A stretch of DNA of 64,000 bases, from assembly GCA_021442155.1 (NCBI GenBank), contig JAKCPB010001425.1:44964-108963 (forward strand), read 5' to 3'. Below the pieces are notes generated by a model. The model saw nothing but the letters and a program-made list of their open reading frames with translations. It made no database searches and was not told where the DNA came from. The position numbers and the translations under genes were made by a program. This document shows positions 36,917-49,944 of the stretch, piece by piece. Position 1 is the first letter of the stretch. Each line of letters begins with the position of its first letter. Source of the DNA: Cymbidium sinense. Its lineage: Eukaryota; Streptophyta; Magnoliopsida; Asparagales; Orchidaceae.

Positions 36917-38729
36917 AACTTATTTTCACTTTTTTTGGAGGGTTATGTTTTTTTCTAGTTTTGGGTTGGCACAGTGGTTGCTACACAGTGGTTCTGTCTT
37001 TCCATGGGTTGGCTTGTCGTGGTGCTTGTCTTCTCCTTGTTACTCACGGTTCTTGGTGGATGAGATGGTTTTTTTGCTCTAGCTTTATTCTATTTTCTGC
37101 ACTAGTTGGTTTGTTGGCTCTCCTCTTGAACACGAATTACTTTTTGCTAGTTTTTCATGGTTGGATAGGTGGCCTTCCTAGTGGGAATTGTTGTTGGTTG
37201 TTGCCTTTCTGAACCTTCTTTTGTAGAATTTCCTAGCTACATTTTTGGGTTTGCCTCCAAGTTTCTTGTTGTTTATTATTAGTTACTTCTTTTTCTTGGT
37301 TTTGGGTTTAGTAATTCTCTAAATTAGCCTCTCTGGGTGCATTGTTTGTAGCACATTTTGCATTATTATTATGCTTCTGTGGGTTAGTTTTGTTTCTAGG
37401 AAGTTTGGTTTTTTTGGCAATCTAAGCTTCTGTTGTTTCCTTTATATGGTTTTTTGAGCTTGGACCTATTGTATGGTGCTTTGTTGGTTTTCTACTTTTC
37501 CTTGGCTGCTGGGGATGCTTCCTTTATTGGTTACTTATTATAGGATATTCCTTAGGGGTTGCCTTATGGTTGATTTATGTAGCTAGTTTGGTTGGAGGAC
37601 TTTTAGTTGTCCTTGGAATCTTGGTTGGTTGATTTTTTTCCTTGTTGGTCTTTTCCTTATTCTTGGACAATTTGTTGGAGCCTTTTGCTTTGGTTGAACC
37701 TTTGTTGATCCTTTTAGATTGGACTTTTTTGGTTTGGTGATTGGTCCTTTGGCCCCTTTTGTATGACTATTTTATCTTATTGATTTACTAGATGCGACTT
37801 ATGTTTCCTTTTAGTTAATGGTTTCATTTTTGGCTGTTTAGTCATTTGTGGTCACCCTAGTTTGGCTTGGTACTTGTTGGGACTTTGGCTTGAGGGATCC
37901 TATCTTGGTTTTGTTGGTTGTTTCTCTGCATTGTGTTGTCTTGGCATTGGTTGGTTTTCCCTTGTTTGGAGCTTGGATGGGTATTTGGATAATGGATGTT
38001 GTTGGTGTTCTAACTTTGTTCTAGCCTCTCTCTAGGTTATTGTGATTAGTCTGTGGTTTTGTTTGGTGGTTTGGCTACTAGCTAGTTCTTTGGGTTGCTC
38101 TTTGTTATTAAATGGTGCAGGATCTGGAACTCTATAGATCGTTGGCCTTGGATGTTAGCTTATATCAGGTATGCTAGCTATAATGCCTTTTATGTTACTC
38201 AAATCTTCTCTCTTGTTGGTAGCATTACATATGATTGGAACCCTTCTTTATGATGTTTGGTTGTTCATATGTATTGTTAACCCTTGAGATGATCCTAGCG
38301 AGCTTGAGCTTTCTCGTTCTCTATCTCTGTCTCTCTTTATCCTTATCCATTTTAGCTATGACTTTTTCCATTGTAGTGTGGTGCAGATTTCTTTTACAGG
38401 TTGAAACTTTATAGAGGGAATGGTTGGTACTCAGTCAACCCAACTGTTGTTACTGTGGATCTTGCTTATCTTGCTTTCTCAAAGAAATCATGAACTATTG
38501 CTGACTCATTCTTTTATTATTTTTTTGTTTTTTTATTCTTTTCATGTCTTTCTCTTATGCTTTTAGTTGTTGTATTTGCTCTTTTATTTTGTTTTCTTTT
38601 TCTAATGTACTTAGATGGGAGTTTAGCTCTTTAGGTTTCTTGTAGTTCTGAGAGGAGTAGAATTTTAGAGCTTTACCCCTTTTAAGGATATTGTATCTTT
38701 TCCTTCTATGGTAATAAAATTATAACTCA
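36917..38729 (+). mobile_element. TG element 1 (candidate non-autonomous partner of the LINE)
   Basis: This is a 1.8-kb T/G-rich element starting at AAACTTATTTTCACTTTTT and ending at GGTAATAAAATTATAAC. Its last ~600 bp ('atgatcct', 'tttcttttacaggtt', 'ggatcttgcttatcttg', 'cttagatgggagtttagctc', 'ccccttttaaggat') matches LINE copies I and II. Its 5' portion does not match the LINE by eye. It contains no reverse transcriptase. It could be a SINE/MITE-like parasite using the LINE tail, or a chimeric 5'-truncated LINE; a consistent 5' end in four copies favours the former or co-amplification. Confidence 0.65.
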
Positions 38730-39005
38730 ACCCCCAAAAAAAACTCTATACTCTAAATCCTAAACCCAAACCCTAAACCCCAAACCCAAACCCTAAACCC
38801 CAACCAAACCCTAAACCTAAAAAGCTAAACCCTAAACCCTAAACCCTAAAACCTTAAACCTAAAAGCATAAACCACAAACCCTAAACCTAAACCCTAACC
38901 AAACCTTAAACCCTAACCTTAAACCCCAAATCTTGAACCCCAAACCATAAACCTAAACTAAATAAAATTTAAAATAAACCTAAAACAAAATAAAACCTAA
39001 ACTAA
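38730..39005. repeat. near-canonical telomere-like repeats
   Basis: CCCTAAA/CCCAAAC units lie between TG element 1 and GRP copy 7, ending in AAACCTAAACTAA. The TAAAA-type phase is almost absent here. Confidence 0.9.
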
Positions 39006-39450
39006 GAATGGGAACCTGATGTAGGAACATCAGTCCAGAAAAGTCTAGATGCAGTGGTGGCGAGTGGGTTGTTATTATAGTGGTGGGTGATCTGGAGGTC
39101 TTGGTGGATTTGGAGGTGGTGGTGAGGCGTGGTGGTTATGGTGGAGGAGGGACCGGCGGAGGTTGCATGGTGGTGGCGAGGGAGAGATCAGGATATGATG
39201 GTCATCTGCTACTCGAGAGGCTGGGGTGGTTCTGATGGGAATTGGAGAAATTGAAGAACGGTCGATCTGCTTTGCTGCTTATGGAACTGTCATTATAATA
39301 GAGATAGTTCATGCAATCTAGGGTTTTTGATTTGCTCTATGCGTGCACAATTTTGATCTATGTAGTCTCTGTAGAAAACTTGGTGTGTTACTTGGTTGAT
39401 GAAATCGAAAAGAAATGTTGAATCAATTTGTTCTATGTTCCAAAAAAAAA
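39006..39450 (+). pseudogene. GRP copy 7
   Basis: 'GAATGGGAACCTGATG' begins the copy with codons lost. The Gly-rich part is long (GGTGGTGAGGCGTGGTGG…). The stop is mutated: TCTGATGGGAATTGG instead of AACTAG. The 3' UTR is complete and ends in TTCTATGTTCC plus nine A. Confidence 0.83.
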
Positions 39451-41334
39451 ACCAAAACCAAAACTAAACTAAACCTAACCTTACCAAAAACTTAACCCCA
39501 CCCAAAACCCTAAAACCACAACCTAAACTAAACCCTAAACTAAACCCTAAATCATAAAACCACCTAAACCCTAAACCAATCTACCTAAAAAAAAAAACCC
39601 TAAACCCTAAACCTAAAACCCTAAACTAAACTAAACTATAAACTTAAACCTAAATATAACTAAAATAAAATAAATAAACAAACCTAACCAAAATAAAATA
39701 AAACCTAAACTAAAACCAAACCTAAACTTAAAGAAAATTAAATAAAATAAAATAAAAATAAATAACTAAAAAATTAAACTACCAAAATAAAAATATAAAT
39801 AAAAAACTAAATAAAACTAAAATAAAATAATAAATACTTAAACTAAACTAAAAAAAATCTTAAAATAAAAATAAAATAAACCTAAAAAAACTAAAATAAT
39901 AAAAGCTAAAATAAATATAAACCTAAAACTAAACTAAATAAATTAAAATTAACTAAAAAAATAAACCTAAACTAAAAAAAATAAAATCTTAAAATAAACC
40001 TAAAAAAAACTAAACCTAAACCTAAAATATAAAATAAAACTTAAACCTAAACCTAAAATAAAAAATAAAACCTAAACCTAAAATAAAAAATAAAATAAAC
40101 TAAAAATAAACTAAACCTAAAAAATAAACTAAAATTAAAAACCTAAACTAAAATAAATAAACCAAAAATAAATTAACAAAACTAAATAAAAATAAAAATA
40201 AAATTAAATAAAAAGAAAAAAAGAAAAAAACCAAAATAAATAAAAAACTAAATAAACCAAATAAACCTACATGGGTTTACTAATTCAAAAAAATAAAAAA
40301 TAAAATAAAATAAAATAAACAAAACCCTAAACCTAAACCCTAAACTAAAATAACAACCTAAACCTCTAACCCTACCCAAACCCCAAAACCCTAAAAAACC
40401 TAAACCCCACACAAACTGACCTAAACCTAAACCTAAACCTAAAAAAAAACTTAAACTAAACAAAATAAACAAATAAAAAAATAAAACTAAAATAAAACAA
40501 ACCTAAACCTAAAAATAAAAATAAAATAAAATAAAAATAAAACTAAACTAAAATAAAATAAATAAAATTGGAGTAAACTATAAAAAATAAACCTAAAAAA
40601 TAAAAAATAAATAAAATAAAATAAATGTAAAATAAAAATAAAATAAAATAAAAAAATAAAATAAAATAATAAACCTAAAATAAATAAAATAAAAAACTAA
40701 AAGTAACCTAAACTTAAAATAAACAAAATAAAAATAAACCTAAACTAAACTAAAAATAAACTAAACTAAAATAAATAAAACTAAACTAAATAAACTAAAA
40801 TAAATTAAATAAATTAAAAATAAACCTAAACCTAATCTAAAAATAAACTTAAAATAAACCTAAACTAAAAATAAAATAAAAAAAAAACTAAACCTAAAAT
40901 AAAATAAAACCTAAAAAAATAAAAATATAAAATAAACTAAAGAAATGACTAAACCTAAACCAAAAAAATAAAATAAAATAAAACCTAATAAAAATAAATA
41001 AATAAACTAAATAAAATTAAAATAAATAAAACTAAAATAAATAAAAATAAACTAAATAAACTAGTAAATCTAAACTATGGTTTTCTTTTTTTTTAAAAAA
41101 CCCTAAACCTAAATTAAACTACCCTAATCCTAAAAACCATAAACCATAAAACCACACCCTAAAAAAACCTAAACTCTAAAAAAACTAAAACCTAAACCTA
41201 AACCCTCCCTAAAAAACCAAAAAAACCCAAAACTACAACTAAATCCCAAACCCTAAAAAACCCTAAAGCCAAACACTAAACCTAAACCTAAACCCTAAAC
41301 CCTAAGCCTAACTTAAACCTTAAACCATAAACCT
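39451..41334. repeat. degenerate telomere-like array, block 9
   Basis: Near-canonical 39451-39650, TAAAA-type 39655-40260, boundary 40261-40295 (CATGGGTTTACTAATTC), near-canonical 40320-40450, TAAAA-type 40460-41060, boundary 41060-41100 (CTATGGTTTTCTTTTTT), near-canonical to 41334. Confidence 0.9.
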
Positions 41335-42519
41335 AAACTTATTATCACTTTTGAGTTGGGTTATGTTTTTGACATCTAGATTTTCGGTTGGCATGGTGGT
41401 TGCTACCTGGTGGTTCTTGTCTTTCCACTGGGTTGCTTGGTTCTTTCACCTTGCTCTTGTCTTCTCTACTTTGTTACTCTAGTTGCTAGTGGATGAGATG
41501 TTTCTGCTCTATCTTTATTCTATTTTCTGCATTGGTTGGTTTATTAACTCTCATCTATAACTCAAATTAATTTTTACTGGTTGATGGTTTCATTTTTGAG
41601 TTGTTTAGTCATTTGTGGTTGCTCACTCTCATTTGGCTTGCTGACTACAACTTGTTGGCACTTTGGCTTGAGGGCTCCTATCTTGGTTTGGTTGGTTGTT
41701 TCTCTATTAATTGGCATTGGCCAGGTGCTTGCTGATGGCTAGTATTGGTTTCCCTTGGTTTGGAGCTTCAATGGGTATTTGGATAATGGTTGTTGTTGGT
41801 GTTCTGACTTTGTTTTAGCCTCTCTCTATTTTATTATGATTAGTCTGTTGTAGTTTTTTTTTTGGTTTCTTCTAGATGGTTCTTTGGCGATTGCTCTTTG
41901 TTTAATGGTTTAGGATCTAGAACTCTACGGATTACTGGCCTTGGATGTTTGCTTGTATCAGATATTTTGGCAATGATGGCTTTGATGTTACTCACCTCTT
42001 CTCTCTGGTTGGTAGCATTACATATGGTTGAAACCCTTCTTTATGATGTTTTGATGCTCATATGTATTGTTTCCCCTTGGGATGATCGTAAATCAGCTTG
42101 AGCATCTCAACTCTCTCATTTTCCTTTCTTTATCCTTATCCTTTTATCTACGAATTTTGGTTTTATAGTGTTTTACATATTTCTTTTATAGGTTGGAACT
42201 TTACATAGGGAATGATCATTACTCAGTCAACCCAAGTGTTGTTACTATGGATCTTGCTTATCTTGCTTTCTCAAAGATATCATGCTTGTTGACTCATCTT
42301 TTATTATTTTAGGTTGTTTTAGTGCTCTATGTCTTTTTTTCTTTTATGCTTTTAGCTATTCTATTTGCTCTTTTGTTTTCTTTTCTTTTCTCATGTACTT
42401 AAATGGGAGTTTAGCTCTTTGGGTTTCTTGTAGCTCGAGAATAGTAGAATTTTAGAGCTTTACCCATTTTAAGACATTATATCTTTTCCTTTTATGGTAA
42501 TAAAATTCTATCTTTCAAA
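41335..42519 (+). mobile_element. TG element 2, internally deleted
   Basis: It has the same 5' end (AAACTTATTATCACTTTTGAG) and 3' end (GGTAATAAAATTCTA) as element 1. About 0.66 kb is missing internally: the sequence jumps near 41580 from the part matching ~37140 of element 1 to the part matching ~37814. Both ends and the 3' tail landmarks remain. Confidence 0.65.
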
Positions 42520-42673
42520 AAAAAATCCTAAACCTTAAACCTAAACCCTCCCAAACCCTAAACCATAAACCCTAATCCCAAACCCTAAATGTAAACCTAA
42601 AGTAACTAAATAAACTAAAAAATATACCTAAAACCTACAACCTAATAAACCAAAACCTAAATGTAAACCCTAA
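42520..42673. repeat. telomere-like spacer with GRP leader
   Basis: A short CCCTAAA spacer is followed by the leader AAAGTAACTAAATAAACT (from ~42599), which precedes most GRP copies. Confidence 0.88.
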
Positions 42674-43108
42674 GATTGACGAAAGGAACATCACCGTCTA
42701 CCAGGCTCAGTCTAGATCTAGCGATGGAAGCAAAGCGGCTTATCGGTGGTGGTGGGGTAGAGTCTGGTGGTGGTGGGTAGTGGTGGTTATTGAGAGGGAG
42801 GAGGGGCGAGTTCTGACCTTGGTTTGGAAAGTGAGAGTGATCGGGGGATATGATGGTGGATCCTTACTGAGAGGATGGGGTGGTTTTGATGGGACTGGAG
42901 AAATTGAAGAATGACCCATCGATCTGCATGTGGGAATATCTTTATAGTAAAGATGATTCTAGTTATCTAGGGTTTCTGATTTGCTCTATGCATGCTCATT
43001 TTTTATCTATGTTGTCGCTTGTGTCTTAGAAAACTTGGTGTGATGCTTGGTTGATGAAATCAAAAAGAAGAAATAACGAATCTAAATTTGTTCTCTGTTA
43101 AAAAAAAC
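42674..43108 (+). pseudogene. GRP copy 8
   Basis: It starts at GATTGACGAAAGGAACATC, having lost the AATGGG codons. 'caggctcagtctagatctag' preserves the QAQSRS codons. The Gly-rich part is interrupted by GAGAGGGAGGAGGGGCG. The stop is changed (GATGGGACTGGAG). The 3' UTR is intact to TTCTCTGTT plus A-run. Confidence 0.84.
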
Positions 43109-43614
43109 CAAAACCCAAAACCCTAAACTAAAACCTAAACCCTAAACCTAAACCAAAATGGTAAACCTAAACCTCTAAAACCTAAGCCCAAAACTAAACC
43201 AAAACCCCTAAATAAATAAAAATAAAATAAAATAAATATAAATAAAATAAAATAAAATATCATAAATAAAATAAACTAAATAAATTTAAACCTACCAGTT
43301 TATTTAATTTAAAAAAAATTATAAACCTAAAATAAAACCTAGAGCCTAAACCCTAAACCCTAAACCTTAAACCCTAAACCCTAAACCCTAAAAACCCTAA
43401 CCCTAAACCCTAAATCCTAAAATAAACCAAACTAAACTCTAAATCTAACCTAAAACCTAAACCCAAACCAAAACCCTACAACCCTAAACCTAAAACCTAA
43501 ACCCTAAACTTTAAAATTTAAACTAAACCCTAAACCCTCAAACTTAAACCCTAAGCTAAAACTAAACCTAAACCCTAAAACTAAACCCTAATCATAACCC
43601 TAAACCTAAGCCAT
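43109..43614. repeat. degenerate telomere-like array, block 10
   Basis: A compact cycle: near-canonical, TAAAA-type (43205-43285), boundary 43287-43318 (CCTACCAGTTTATTTAATTTA), then near-canonical CCCTAAA to the next TG element. Confidence 0.9.
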
Positions 43615-45217
43615 AAACTTATTTTCATTTTTGGCTTGGGTTATGTTTTTTTACCTCTTGCTTTTGGGTTTGCTTGGTGGTTGCTACTACAGTTCTTGTC
43701 TTTGGTTGGTTTAGTTTTTTTTGGTCATTGATGTCTTCTTTGCCTTGTTACTCGGTTCTTGGGGAAGATAGTTTCTCGGCTTTATTATTTTTTCTTGGTT
43801 TGTTTGTTGGCTTTCCTCTTGAACTCAAATTACTTTTTTGTTGGTTTTCATGGTTGGATGGGTGGCCTTAGTGGGAACTACTATTGGTTGTTGCCTTTGG
43901 CCTTCTTTTGGAGAATTTCCCTATTTTTTTTGGGGTTTCCTCTAGTTCATTATTGTTTGTCATTGGATACTTCTTTTCATTGGTTTTGTGTTTGGTTATT
44001 CTCCAGGATTAACCTCTGTTGGGTGTTTTATTTTACATGTTTTATGTTGTTATTATGCTTCTGTCAGTTAGTCTTTGTTGTTCTTTGGGAAGTTTTTGTT
44101 TTTTGGTTGGTTACCTATTGTTGCCTTTCAATGGTGGATGTGCTTCTTTTGGACCACTATTGTGTGGTGCTTTTGTTGGTTTTCTACTTTTCCGGGGATG
44201 CTTCATTTGTTGGTTACTTATGATGGGTTGTTCTCTAGTGGTTTCCTTATGGCTATTTTACTTTCTTGGTTTGGTTGGAGGAGCTTTACTTATCCTTGGA
44301 ATCTTGGTTGGTCTTTTTTCTTCTTGGAAAGTTCTTTGGAGCCTTTTGCTATGCCTGCCAAACCTTTGCTTATCCTTTTGGATTGAACTTTTTCATTTCT
44401 GGTGGTTGGTGGCTATCTTCAGCCCCTTTTTATGTGGTTATTTTGTCTTATGGTGATTTTCTTGTTTTTATGTTTCTTAGTTGATGGTTTCATTTAGTCA
44501 TTTATGGTTGCTAACCCTAGTTTGGCTTTGGTACTTGTTACATGTTGAGGGTTCTATCTTGGTTTTGTTGGCTATTTCTCTATTAATTGTGCGGTGCTTT
44601 TAATGGCTAGTTCTACGGTGCTTTAGTTTTAGGCGGTTGTTGTTGGTTGCTCTTTGTTTAATGTTGCAAGATCAAACTCTTCGGCTTTGGAAGTTTGCTT
44701 ATCGTATGGCTATGATGGCTTTGATGTTACAACCTCTTCTCTCTCGATTGGAAGCATTACATTTGATTATAACCCCTCTTTATGAGGTTTGGATGCTCAA
44801 ATGTATTGTTGCCTTCCCGTTCTTAGCTCTCTCCTTTTCTCTCTTGTCCTTATCCTTTTTATTTTTTTGCATTTGTAATGTTTGTAGATTTCTTTTAAAG
44901 GTTGGAACTTTGGAAAGTCATTACTTAGTCAAGCCAAGCGTTGTTGCTGTGGATCTTGCTTATCTTGCTTTCTCAAAGGAATCATGAACTACTGCTGACT
45001 CATCCTTTTACTATTTTCAGGATTTATTTTAGTCTTACTCCCATGTGCTTTTTCTCTTATGCTTTTTAGCTGATGTATATTCTCTTTTATTTTCTTTTCT
45101 TTTTCTAATGTACTTAGATGGGGGCTCTTTAGGTTTTATTGTAGCTCTGAAAATAGAATTTTAGAGCTTTACCCTTTTAAAGAAAATGTTTCCTTTTATG
45201 GTAATAAAATTCTAACC
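43615..45217 (+). mobile_element. TG element 3
   Basis: A 1.6-kb copy with 5' end AAACTTATTTTCATTTTTGGC and 3' end GGTAATAAAATTCTAACC. Short internal losses occur relative to element 1. Long open frames (for example 43759-44223 and 44019-44456) overlap in different registers, are rich in Leu/Phe/Trp and are not conserved between TG copies, so they are treated as compositional. Confidence 0.65.
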
Positions 45218-46777
45218 AAAAAAAAAACAACCCTAAATAAACTCTAAACCTAAACCTAAATAAACCCTAAACCCTAAAACCTAAACCTAAACCCTAAAGT
45301 GTAAACTCACAAACCCTAAACCTTAAACTCTAAACCCTAAACTTGATTAAAAAAAAACCCAAAAACTACCCTACTAAACCCTAAATAAAGCAACTAAACC
45401 CTAAATCTAACCCAAACCCTAACTAAACCCTAAAACCTAAACACTAAACCCTAGGCCAAACCATAAAACCTAAAACCTAAACTTAATTAAAATATAAAAT
45501 AAAATAAAATAAAACCTAAACTAAACCTAAACTAAACTAAAAAAAAATATAAAGAAAATATAAAACTAAAACTAAAATAAAATAAATAAAGAAAATGAAA
45601 CTAAATAATAAAATAAACTTAGATAAAAAACCTAAATAAAAATAAACTAAACCTAAAATAAAAAAAAATAAATAAGATAAAATAAAAAATAAAACTTACA
45701 TAAATGAACCTAAAATAAATAAAATATAAAATTAAAAAAAAAAAAAAACCTAAATAAAAAAAAATAAAATAAATAAAATAAACCTAAATCTAAACTAAAG
45801 AAATAAAATTAAAATAAATAAAACCTAAACCTAAACTAAAATTAACTAAACCTAAACTAAACCTAAAAAATAAAATAAAATAAAAAATAAACCTAAGCTA
45901 TATAAAATAAAACCTAAAAATAAACCTAAAATAAAAACTTGAACCTAAAAAAAATAAATAAAACCTAAACTTAAAAATAAAATAAAAATAAAACTATCTA
46001 AAATAACCTAAACCTACCTTAAAATAAATAAAAAAAACCTAAATAAAATAAATAAACCTAAAATAAATAAATAAATAAAATAAAAAAAATAAAATAAATA
46101 AAATAAATAAAATAAATAAATAAAAAATAAATAAAAAAAATAATAAATGAACTGGCGTGGTGGTTTATTTAATTTACTAGGCAGCACCTGGATCCTAACC
46201 CTAAACCCTAAATCATCACCTAAAACTCTAGGCCTGAGCCCTGAAACCTGGGCCCTGATACCCAAACCAGGCACTGAAACTGGCCATGACCTAAGCCCTG
46301 GACCACAAACCACTGAGCCCTAGGCCTGGGCCTGGGCCAAACACTGAGCCTGGCCCTGATCCTGGGCCAAAGGCATGGGCTCAGACCCTAGGTTGCCACT
46401 GAGCCTAGGCCACTGAGGCCCTGAGCCCTGAATGGGCTCACAATGGGCCACAGCTAAACCAGGCCTGAGCCATGAATCTGATGTGAGCCTATAACTTCCC
46501 AGGCCTAATCACTGATCTGAGCCACTGAGGCCACTAAACTAACCACTCCCTGATTTAAACTGCTAAAACTTCAAACCTAAACCACAGGCCACTGGGCCTA
46601 ATAACCCACCACATCCCACACTACTAAACTCCCTAAATCCTACCCCCACCCTAAACCCAAACTAAACCACAAACCACTGACCCTATAACCCCAACCTAAA
46701 CTTAAACTAAAAGTAACTAAATAAATTAAAAAATAAACCTAAAAGAAATAAAATCTAATAACTTAAACCTAAAGCCA
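45218..46777. repeat. degenerate telomere-like array, block 11, with GC-rich section
   Basis: Near-canonical 45225-45480, TAAAA-type 45490-46145, boundary 46148-46180 (GTGGTTTATTTAATTTAC). The section 46180-46610 is GC-richer, dominated by CTGAGCC, CTGGGCC and GGCCACTGAG. CCCTAAA variants return after it, then the GRP leader (~46707). Confidence 0.88.
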
Positions 46778-46901
46778 GAATGGATGAACCAGTAGAACAT
46801 CACCATCAACTAAGCTCAGATCTAGCGATGGAGGCAATGATTATCGCGTGGTGGTGGGGGATCACAGGTCTTTGGTGGATGATGTGGAGGTGGTCGGTGA
46901 A
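46778..46901 (+). pseudogene. GRP copy 9, 3'-truncated
   Basis: Only the first ~125 bp remain: GAATGGATGAACC, 'gaacatcaccatcaactaag', 'ctcagatctagcgatgg' and the first Gly-rich codons. It then breaks at GTGGTCGGTGAAAC into telomere-like sequence. It is the only copy lacking the 3' UTR. Confidence 0.85.
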
Positions 46902-49379
46902 ACATAAACCTAAAAGAAAATAAAATAAAAGTAAAATTAAACTAAATTAAAATAAATAAAACCTAAACTAAAGTAAAAAAAATAAACAACCTAAATAAAA
47001 TAAAAATAAACCTAAATAAAATTAAATAAAACCTAAATCTAAAGTAAACCAAAAAAGAAATAAAAATAAAACATAAACCCTAAAAAAAAAAAACTAAACT
47101 AAAATAATAAAATAAAAAACTAAACTTCAACAATAATAAACTAAACTAAAATAAATAAAACCTAAAATAAATAAACCTAAACCTAAACTAAATAAAATAA
47201 TTTAAATTAAAATAAACCTCAACCTATTAAAAAAAAAAAAAAAATTAAACCTAAAATAAACCTAAAATAAAATTAAACCCTAAACCTCAGGAAAATAAAA
47301 TAAAACCTAAACTAAAAATAAAAATAAAATCAAAAGATAAAATAAAATAAAATAAACTAAACATGAAAATAAACTAAAACCTAAAACTAAAAAAAATAAA
47401 CTAAAAACCAACTAAAATAAATAAACTAAACATAAATAAACTAAACTAAATAAAATGAAAATAAACCTAAAGAAATATAAAATATAAACTCATAAATAAA
47501 AAAATAAACAGTAAAATAAACCAAGTTTTTTTAATAAAAATTAAAAAATTAAAAAAAAAATTAAAATCAAAATAAAAAAAAAAAAACCTAAACTACTAAA
47601 ATAAACTCTAAAACAGAAAACTTTACCCTACTAAATAAACCTAAACCCTAAACCTAAAACTAAAAATAAAACTTAAACCTAAACTAAAATAAATCTAAAA
47701 TAAAAAAGAAAAAAGATAAAATAATAAAAAAAAAATAAAATAATAAAAAGCTAAAACCTAAGCATAAACTAAAAAAATAAAATAAAAATAAAAATAAAAA
47801 CTAAACTAAAATAAAATAAATAAAACTCAAACTAAACTAAAAAAAATAAAATAAACATATAAATAAGAAACCTAAATAAAATAAAAACTAAACATATAAT
47901 AATTATAAAATAAACCTAAAATAAATTAAAAAACTAAATAACTTACAAAAAAAAATGAACCAAAATACAAACATAAAAATATAAAAATAAAACCTAACCA
48001 CAACTAAAAAACAAAACCTAAACTAAATAAAATAAAATAAAATAAACCTAAACTAAACTAAATAAATAAACTAAAATAAATAAAACCTAAACATAAACCT
48101 AAAATAAAATAGAAACTAAACCCTAACTAAATAAAATAAAATAAAATAAAATAAACTAAACTAACTGAAATAAAAAAATGAACTAAAATAACAAAACCTA
48201 TGGAAAAATAAAATAAAACCTAAACTAAACCTATTAAATAAAATAAAGCTAAGAATAAACCTAAGCAAACTAAACTAAAAATAAACTAAATTAAAATAAC
48301 ATAAATAAACTAAATAAAATAAAAATAAACCTAAATAAAATAAGATATAAAATAAACTAAAATAAATAAAATAAACTAAAATAAACCTTCTACTGGTTTA
48401 CTTAATTTAAAAAAAACAAAAAATAAATAAAATTGAATTAAAATTAAAAATAAACCCTAACCCTAAAACCTAAAATACAAACCCTAAAATGTAAAATAAC
48501 CCTAAACCTAAATCAAAACCAACTCTGGGCCACTAAACACCTCAAACTGACCCTAAACCCACAAAACTAAACCACAAAACCTAAAAACCTAAAAATAAAA
48601 CCTAATGATAATAATAAAAAGCTAAAATAAATAAAAAAACAAAAACAAAACACAACTAAAACCTAAACTTAAACCTAAAAAATAAAAAATAAAACTAAAT
48701 TAAATAAATAAATAAAATAAAAACTAACTAATAAATATAGTAAACCTAAAATAAAATCCTAAAATAAAAACTATATAATAAAAATAAACCTAAAATAAAA
48801 TAAAATAAAATAACAACTAAATAAAACATAAATAAAATGAACCTAAAAAAAACCCTAAACCTAAAAACAAACTAAACTAAATTAAACCAAATAAAATACC
48901 TAAAAAAAATAAACTAAACTAAATAAATGAAACTTAAACTAAACTAAACTAAACTAAATAAAATAAATAATAAAATAAACTAAAATAATCTAAACATAAA
49001 CTAAATAAAATCTAAAATAAACTTAAAATAAAACCTAAAACATAAACATAAAAAAAATATATATATATAAAACATAAACTAAACCTAAACCAAAAATTAA
49101 ATAAAATAAACTAAACTAAAAAAAAATAAGCTAAACTTAAAATAAATAAAATAAAAAAATACTAAAATAAATAAATTAAACTAAATTAAATTTAAAAATA
49201 AACCTAAATAAAAATAAAAATTGAACTAAAATAAATTAAAAATAAACTAAATAAACTTAAACCTACCAGTTTACTTATAAAAAAATCCTAAACCCTAAAA
49301 ACTTATAAAAACCCCAACTAAAATAAACCATAAGCAAACCACAAAAAACCCTAAACCTCTGGGATGTGCTAAACCTAAA
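46902..49379. repeat. degenerate telomere-like array, block 12
   Basis: Mostly TAAAA-type, with a weak boundary near 47517-47560 and clear ones at 48384-48416 (CTACTGGTTTACTTAATTTA) and 49259-49290 (CCTACCAGTTTACTTAT). Near-canonical islands follow at 48445-48590 and 49290-49375. No gene is visible. Confidence 0.9.
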
Positions 49380-49944
49380 ATGGATGTTTGCTTGTGCTGG
49401 TATCTGGTATCATGGCTTTGATGCTACTCACCTCTTCTCTCTAGTTGGTAGCATTACATATGATTGTAAACCATTTTTATGAAGTTTGGATGCTCAAATG
49501 TATTGTTGCCCCTCGAGATGATCCTAACTGAGTCTGAGCCTACTCTTTATCAACTCTCTCCTTTTCCTCTCTTTATCCTTATCCATTTTAGCTATGACTT
49601 TTGCCTTTGAAGTGTTTTGCAGATTTCTTTTACAGGTTGGAACTTTACAGAGGGAATGGTCGTTACTTAGTCAACCCAAGTGTTCTTACTACCGATCTTA
49701 CTTTCTCAAAGATATCATGAATTTCTTTTGGCTTATCCTTTTACTAATTTTAGGATTTCTTTTAGTCTTACTTTGTGTCTTTTTTCCCTTATGCTTTCTA
49801 GGTTATTTACTTTTATTTTCTTTTCTTTTTTAATGTACTAAGATGATTTAGCTCTTTATGTTTCTTGTTGCTCTCAGAATTATTTTAGAGCTTTACCCCA
49901 GGACATCTTCTTTTCCTTTTATGATAATTAAATCTAACTTTCCC
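49380..49944 (+). mobile_element. TG element 4, 5'-truncated
   Basis: Only the 3' ~565 bp remain, beginning at TGGATGTTTGCTTGTGCTGG and containing the tail region shared with the LINE. The 3' end is GATAATTAAATC, a degraded form of GGTAATAAAATTC. The 5' truncation is typical of target-primed reverse transcription, though deletion is equally possible. Confidence 0.7.

Noticed and set aside
43674..44987. Overlapping 65-154 codon frames in TG element 3
   Set aside because: Same compositional effect; the equivalent positions in TG elements 1, 2 and 5 have different frames and stops.
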